Assembly (NCBI GenBank): GCA_900554695.1
Contig: USHV01000006.1
Coordinates: forward strand, 36,698 to 100,697
Direction of reading: 5' to 3'
Length of the DNA stretch: 64,000 bases
Source: an uncultured Prevotella sp.
GTDB taxonomy: Bacteria; Bacteroidota; Bacteroidia; Bacteroidales; Bacteroidaceae
A model generated the notes under the pieces. The model saw only the letters and a list, made by a program, of their open reading frames with translations. It ran no database searches and was not told where the DNA came from. A program made the position numbers and the translations under genes. Of this stretch, positions 61,033-64,000 are shown piece after piece. Position 1 is the first letter of the stretch. Every line of letters starts with the position of its first letter.

Positions 61033-61063
61033 CAAAGGTAATGTAAAAAAATGTAAACGCAAA
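61033..61063 (-). promoter_or_regulatory. Promoter of the thiamine operon
   Basis: On the minus strand, TTTG (61063-61060), a 19-bp spacer and TACCTTTG (61040-61033), just before the riboswitch. A small hairpin ACTTAC/GTAAGT (about 61011-61027) lies between promoter and aptamer. The remaining gap to 61319 shows nothing else. Confidence 0.85.
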
Positions 61064-61319
61064 GGAATGCAATGCCTTTTTGGAAACGCAAGCCTGCGCC
61101 GTGTTTAAATGATGGCGCAGACTTGATGGGTGCTTCCTTTTGTGTTCAGCGAATTGCGCATTTTGCGCTCGCATTGGTCTGTTATTGTCGCTCCAGATGT
61201 ACGGTTCCGGGTCTCAATATGCAGAATAAAGACTTTTAATATACACAATAACAAGTCTCCATGTGTATAATATAATGTGCGTGAAGCGGCTGAACATCAT
61301 CGTGTTATGGTCGGGTCTG

Positions 61320-61874
61320 TCAGTCATTGATGTATTTTTGGGACGGTCCGTAGTCGTTTTCGTACGGGTCGCTGTCACGGCACAGAAACACAATCAGCAC
61401 AATTTTATATACGAAGCATGCGATTGTCAGCAGTATATATTTGTATATGACGGCTAAGAAAGAACCGAAACCGCTCATTGCTCCGATTGTGGCGTCGGTC
61501 TCAAAAGGGTCAGACGACTCTTTCATAGTATTGTAGATTGACACATCATACAGAACCATCGCCACGAAAACGAGCGGCAGCAGAAAGTCGATGACACACC
61601 ATATGCCGCTTCGCCCGGTGTCGTGCAGGCGACGGAAGGTGAGTGGCAGTCTTGCGAGCTCGAGCAGAAAACCGAGTAGCGGAGCGACGAATATGCCTGT
61701 GAATGGTATATATAATATTACCGGCAGGATGATAACTTCAATCAAGGTAATTATGAGTATGGTCCACCAGAACTCCGAACGCCTTGAGCGTCCGGTGAAC
61801 TGGACTATCTTTGTCGCCGCCATCTGAAGGGCTTGTGACAAATCCAAGGATGGGGTTTGATTCATATTCTCCAT
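61320..61874 (-). CDS. DUF805 membrane protein
   Basis: The 184-residue protein has DUF805 hallmarks FTGRSRRSEFWWTILI and LPLTFRRLHDTGRSGIW, with four membrane helices. The family is broadly distributed and has no firm function. It is the last gene of a four-gene minus-strand cluster, 12 bp after the lipoprotein gene. Confidence 0.88.
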   Translation of the reverse strand: MENMNQTPSLDLSQALQMAATKIVQFTGRSRRSEFWWTILIITLIEVIILPVILYIPFTGIFVAPLLGFLLELARLPLTFRRLHDTGRSGIWCVIDFLLPLVFVAMVLYDVSIYNTMKESSDPFETDATIGAMSGFGSFLAVIYKYILLTIACFVYKIVLIVFLCRDSDPYENDYGPSQKYIND

Positions 61875-61886
61875 AATTTATGACTA

Positions 61887-62597
61887 TTAAAGGTCGTCGA
61901 TGGCTTGTTTTCTTACAATGTCACTGTTTATTTTGTCCGAATAGGTGAGCATGACAAAGCATTCGCCATATTTTCCCCGTTCAATGCTGAGCTTCACATC
62001 GCCTTTGTCGGTGGTGTATGTCGTGACATAGTTGCAGTGGTTTTCTCTGACAGCAGTCATTCTATCGCGGTCCTCTATACGGCCGATTACATATAACGGA
62101 TCAATGTACATTTTCTCCGTGCATGCCGAAGCCTTGCCATATTTTGTCGTAAGCATTTCCTTCAGATGTTTGTAGTCACCGTGCAAGTCTTTCCACTCAT
62201 CGCGTTTTGGAAACCTGACATATATTTTTGAAACGACATCTTTTGTGTCGAGCGTCTGCACATACAGTTTACAGTCTTTATAGTCTGCGAAGTCGCCGTA
62301 GAGTATAGCCCGGTCTTTGCGTGCCGTATCGTTATCGTTGAGAAGAGATATATCAGGATCGTCGCTGCTGGCATAATACTCGAATCCTTTCTTCTCCATG
62401 CGTTTGACAAACATTTTCAGCGGACCGTTTATGGGCACTCCTTTGAATGTCATGTGCGTACTGTCCTCTTTGGTGTATTTGTCGTAATCAACGTTCGCTT
62501 CAGCTTTATCTTTCTGTTTTATCAACAATCTTGTCACTTCCTCACACGATGTCATCGTGAGACATGCCAGAAGCATATAAATTATCGTTCTTTTCAT
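61887..62597 (-). CDS. Uncharacterised lipoprotein, paralogue of the 63.1-kb gene
   Basis: The 236-residue protein has a lipoprotein signal (TMTSC, Cys18). Its mature part aligns with the secreted protein encoded at 63112-63702: HMTFKGVPINGPLKMFVKRM with HLEFMGEQICGTLNDFVNKM; ILYGDFADYKDCKLYVQ with ILKGEYEGYKDCDIYVY; HGDYKHLKEMLTTKYGKAS with SGDYYNLKKILTNRYGQPD. I do not recognise the family. Its start overlaps the stop of the preceding lipoprotein gene by 4 bp. Confidence 0.72.
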   Translation of the reverse strand: MKRTIIYMLLACLTMTSCEEVTRLLIKQKDKAEANVDYDKYTKEDSTHMTFKGVPINGPLKMFVKRMEKKGFEYYASSDDPDISLLNDNDTARKDRAILYGDFADYKDCKLYVQTLDTKDVVSKIYVRFPKRDEWKDLHGDYKHLKEMLTTKYGKASACTEKMYIDPLYVIGRIEDRDRMTAVRENHCNYVTTYTTDKGDVKLSIERGKYGECFVMLTYSDKINSDIVRKQAIDDL

Positions 62598-63031
62598 AGG
62601 CTTTTAGTTTGTGTGTTTTCTTTTTGTTGTTTGTCCGCACTGCTGTCGTCAGATATTGGAACCACTATCCTGTCGCTGTCGTTGAGGCCCCACTGCACCT
62701 GCCATGTGCGTCCGTCGTATGTGTCGAGCAGTATGAAGTTGAATATATTGTCAGTCTCATACAGCGTGAAGCGTCCCTCGGCTTCCTTGCTTTTATCCAC
62801 AAGTGGCTTAGAGTTGAGTGCCACCTCACCACGGTTGTTGTCGCTCACGGCATATTGCACCTGCCACATCCGTCCGTTGCGTGTGTCAAGCTTTATGAAT
62901 GTCCACATGTTCTGAGTCTTGAACATCTGATATGCCGGCGCGTCCTGTTTTGCGGTTTCAGCGGGCTTTCGGTCGGAGCACGACAAGATAAGCCCCATGA
63001 TCATAAGCAGTATTAAAATATTCTTTTTCAT
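62594..63031 (-). CDS. Uncharacterised lipoprotein with internal duplication
   Basis: The 145-residue protein has a lipoprotein signal (LILSC, Cys18). Two ~35-residue repeats follow: MWTFIKLDTRNGRMWQVQYA and IFNFILLDTYDGRTWQVQWG, each followed by a V/I-rich turn. The duplicated LDT-x-GR-x-WQVQ module is beta-rich and may be a small propeller blade or binding module. No known function. It overlaps the next gene by 4 bp. Confidence 0.72.
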   Translation of the reverse strand: MKKNILILLMIMGLILSCSDRKPAETAKQDAPAYQMFKTQNMWTFIKLDTRNGRMWQVQYAVSDNNRGEVALNSKPLVDKSKEAEGRFTLYETDNIFNFILLDTYDGRTWQVQWGLNDSDRIVVPISDDSSADKQQKENTQTKSL

Positions 63032-63111
63032 ATCAGGTCAGTGTTTGTGTGTTTATATATAGGAATTTTCATTCCTGTGTATGGTATTTACGGTTTGCGT
63101 AGTACCTTTCC

Positions 63112-63702
63112 CTATTCTTTTTTCTCTTTCTGCGAACCGTAGTTGGGTTGGTCCATGAATATTATTCTGACGTTGCTGTAGTGTTTTTTATCGAAAAACA
63201 CATGGTTGATGACGAGCGCTATCACACCGTTGTCGCGGTTGAATGTAGATTTGAAGTCGCAGCGGTCGGTCTCCACATACAACATCCGGAGGTCGTAGGG
63301 CACCTCGTTTTCGAACACTTCTATCGAGATGTCCGGCTGTCCGTATCTGTTTGTCAGGATTTTCTTCAGATTATAGTAGTCGCCTGACAGTGCCGGCCAC
63401 GTGTCCTGATAGGGGAACGACACCGCGACGTTGTTCACGGTCTTTCCTCTGTTTATGGAATATACGTATATGTCGCAGTCTTTATATCCCTCATATTCGC
63501 CTTTGAGTATTGCCGTTCCGTCCTGGGTTATCTCAGAGAAGGTGAATCCTTTCTTCACCATCTTATTGACAAAATCGTTGAGTGTCCCGCAGATCTGTTC
63601 ACCCATAAATTCCAGATGTCTTATCTCCGTGTTTCCGTTGTCCTGCGCTGATGCCGTAAACACAGTGAGGATGAAAAACAAGGTATAGATTATTCTTTTC
63701 AT
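63112..63702 (-). CDS. Uncharacterised secreted protein, paralogue of the 61.9-kb gene
   Basis: The 196-residue protein has a plain signal peptide (MKRIIYTLFFILTVFTASAQ), not a lipobox. The mature part matches the lipoprotein encoded at 61887-62597 over nearly its whole length, sharing KKGF, GYKDC and GDYxxLKxxLTxxYG. It is the first gene of the cluster and lies directly behind three tandem promoter repeats. The function is not recognised. Confidence 0.72.
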   Translation of the reverse strand: MKRIIYTLFFILTVFTASAQDNGNTEIRHLEFMGEQICGTLNDFVNKMVKKGFTFSEITQDGTAILKGEYEGYKDCDIYVYSINRGKTVNNVAVSFPYQDTWPALSGDYYNLKKILTNRYGQPDISIEVFENEVPYDLRMLYVETDRCDFKSTFNRDNGVIALVINHVFFDKKHYSNVRIIFMDQPNYGSQKEKKE

Positions 63703-63743
63703 AGCTGTTGCATGTTACAGATGAAACAATGTGTAGTATTTTT

Positions 63744-63952
63744 ACAAAGATAGTGAAAGGTGAGAGCAATAGCAAATGAAAAAACGAAGTTTTTGCAGAT
63801 TTTGATATTGCCGAACCGCCTCCTGTCTTCTACAAAGATAGTGAAAGGTGAGTGCAACGACAAAGCGGAGAAACTTTGTTTTTCCGGAATTTGCATTGCC
63901 GAGCCGCCTCTCATCTTCTACAAAGATAGAAAAAGGTGTTCATAACTCAAGT
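63744..63952 (-). repeat. 88-bp tandem repeat, each unit carrying a promoter
   Basis: The motif ACAAAGATAG recurs at 63744, 63832 and 63920, an exact 88-bp period; two full units and the start of a third are visible. On the minus strand each holds TATCTTTG with a -33 box 19-20 bp upstream: TTTG (63776-63773), TTTG (63864-63861) and CTTG (63951-63948). The repeats therefore look like tandem promoters reading into the gene cluster at 63.7 kb. Confidence 0.8.
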
Positions 63953-64000
63953 TTCGGATTTGGAATTCAAGCCGTTTGAGCATACTCTCTAAGTGCAGCC

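Overview
The window is a chromosomal piece of a Bacteroidales bacterium, most likely Prevotellaceae or a close relative. The evidence is the recurrent -33/-7 promoter (TTTG, 19-21 bp, TAnnTTTG), two secreted proteins ending in type IX secretion C-terminal domains, lineage-typical families (DUF4251, DUF1599, DUF3098, GSCFA, YfhO) and fusions such as MurF-Alr. Almost all genes are housekeeping genes. No phage, insertion sequence, CRISPR or rRNA operon was seen; there is one tRNA.

Layout. 0-7.3 kb: tRNA-Pro, a GH76 mannanase-like enzyme and a secreted endonuclease I (both with T9SS tails), a DUF4251 lipoprotein, a candidate structured small RNA, and a GH130 enzyme. 7.5-13.5 kb (minus): exonuclease III with a lipoprotein, then DUF1599 - DoxX-like protein fused in frame to triosephosphate isomerase - SPOR protein - FolE, and a small TPR-like lipoprotein. 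14.4-22.8 kb (plus): tRNA nucleotidyltransferase, then an RND efflux operon (adaptor, pump, outer-membrane channel) followed by an LpxA-type acyltransferase. 23.7-31.7 kb: radical SAM protein, the ftsX-DUF3098-uppP-truB-queA-folK run, rpsO, typA. 33-45.7 kb: GH2 beta-galactosidase with an N-terminal lectin-like domain, a small outer-membrane barrel, luxS-mtnN, YfhO, GSCFA, MurF-Alr. 46-54.6 kb: nitroreductase, nrdJ, folB, amidase, MlaD protein, dnaA. 54.9-63.7 kb (all minus): BtuB-like TonB receptor; a TPP-riboswitch-controlled thiamine uptake operon (TonB receptor, PnuT, thiamine pyrophosphokinase); and a cluster of small envelope proteins behind tandem promoters.

The most unusual content is between genes. 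Six long intergenic regions carry tandem arrays of imperfectly palindromic units with an exact 22-bp period (5.3, 13.9, 23.2, 32.3, 39.1 and 52.6 kb). Five of the six arrays have five units; the sixth has at least nine. Three arrays (A, B and C) sit inside a composite element of about 620-730 bp: a 178-bp leader, array 1, a spacer, a conserved block, and a second array of different sequence but the same 22-bp period. The landmarks A, B and C share are separated by identical distances despite base substitutions. Element C lies directly upstream of the dnaA promoter. Two further short 22-bp-period arrays of unrelated sequence lie at 29.2 and 57.1 kb, and an 88-bp (4 x 22) repeat carrying a promoter lies at the right edge. 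I do not recognise this system. It could be an array of protein-binding sites, a structured RNA or a non-autonomous element.
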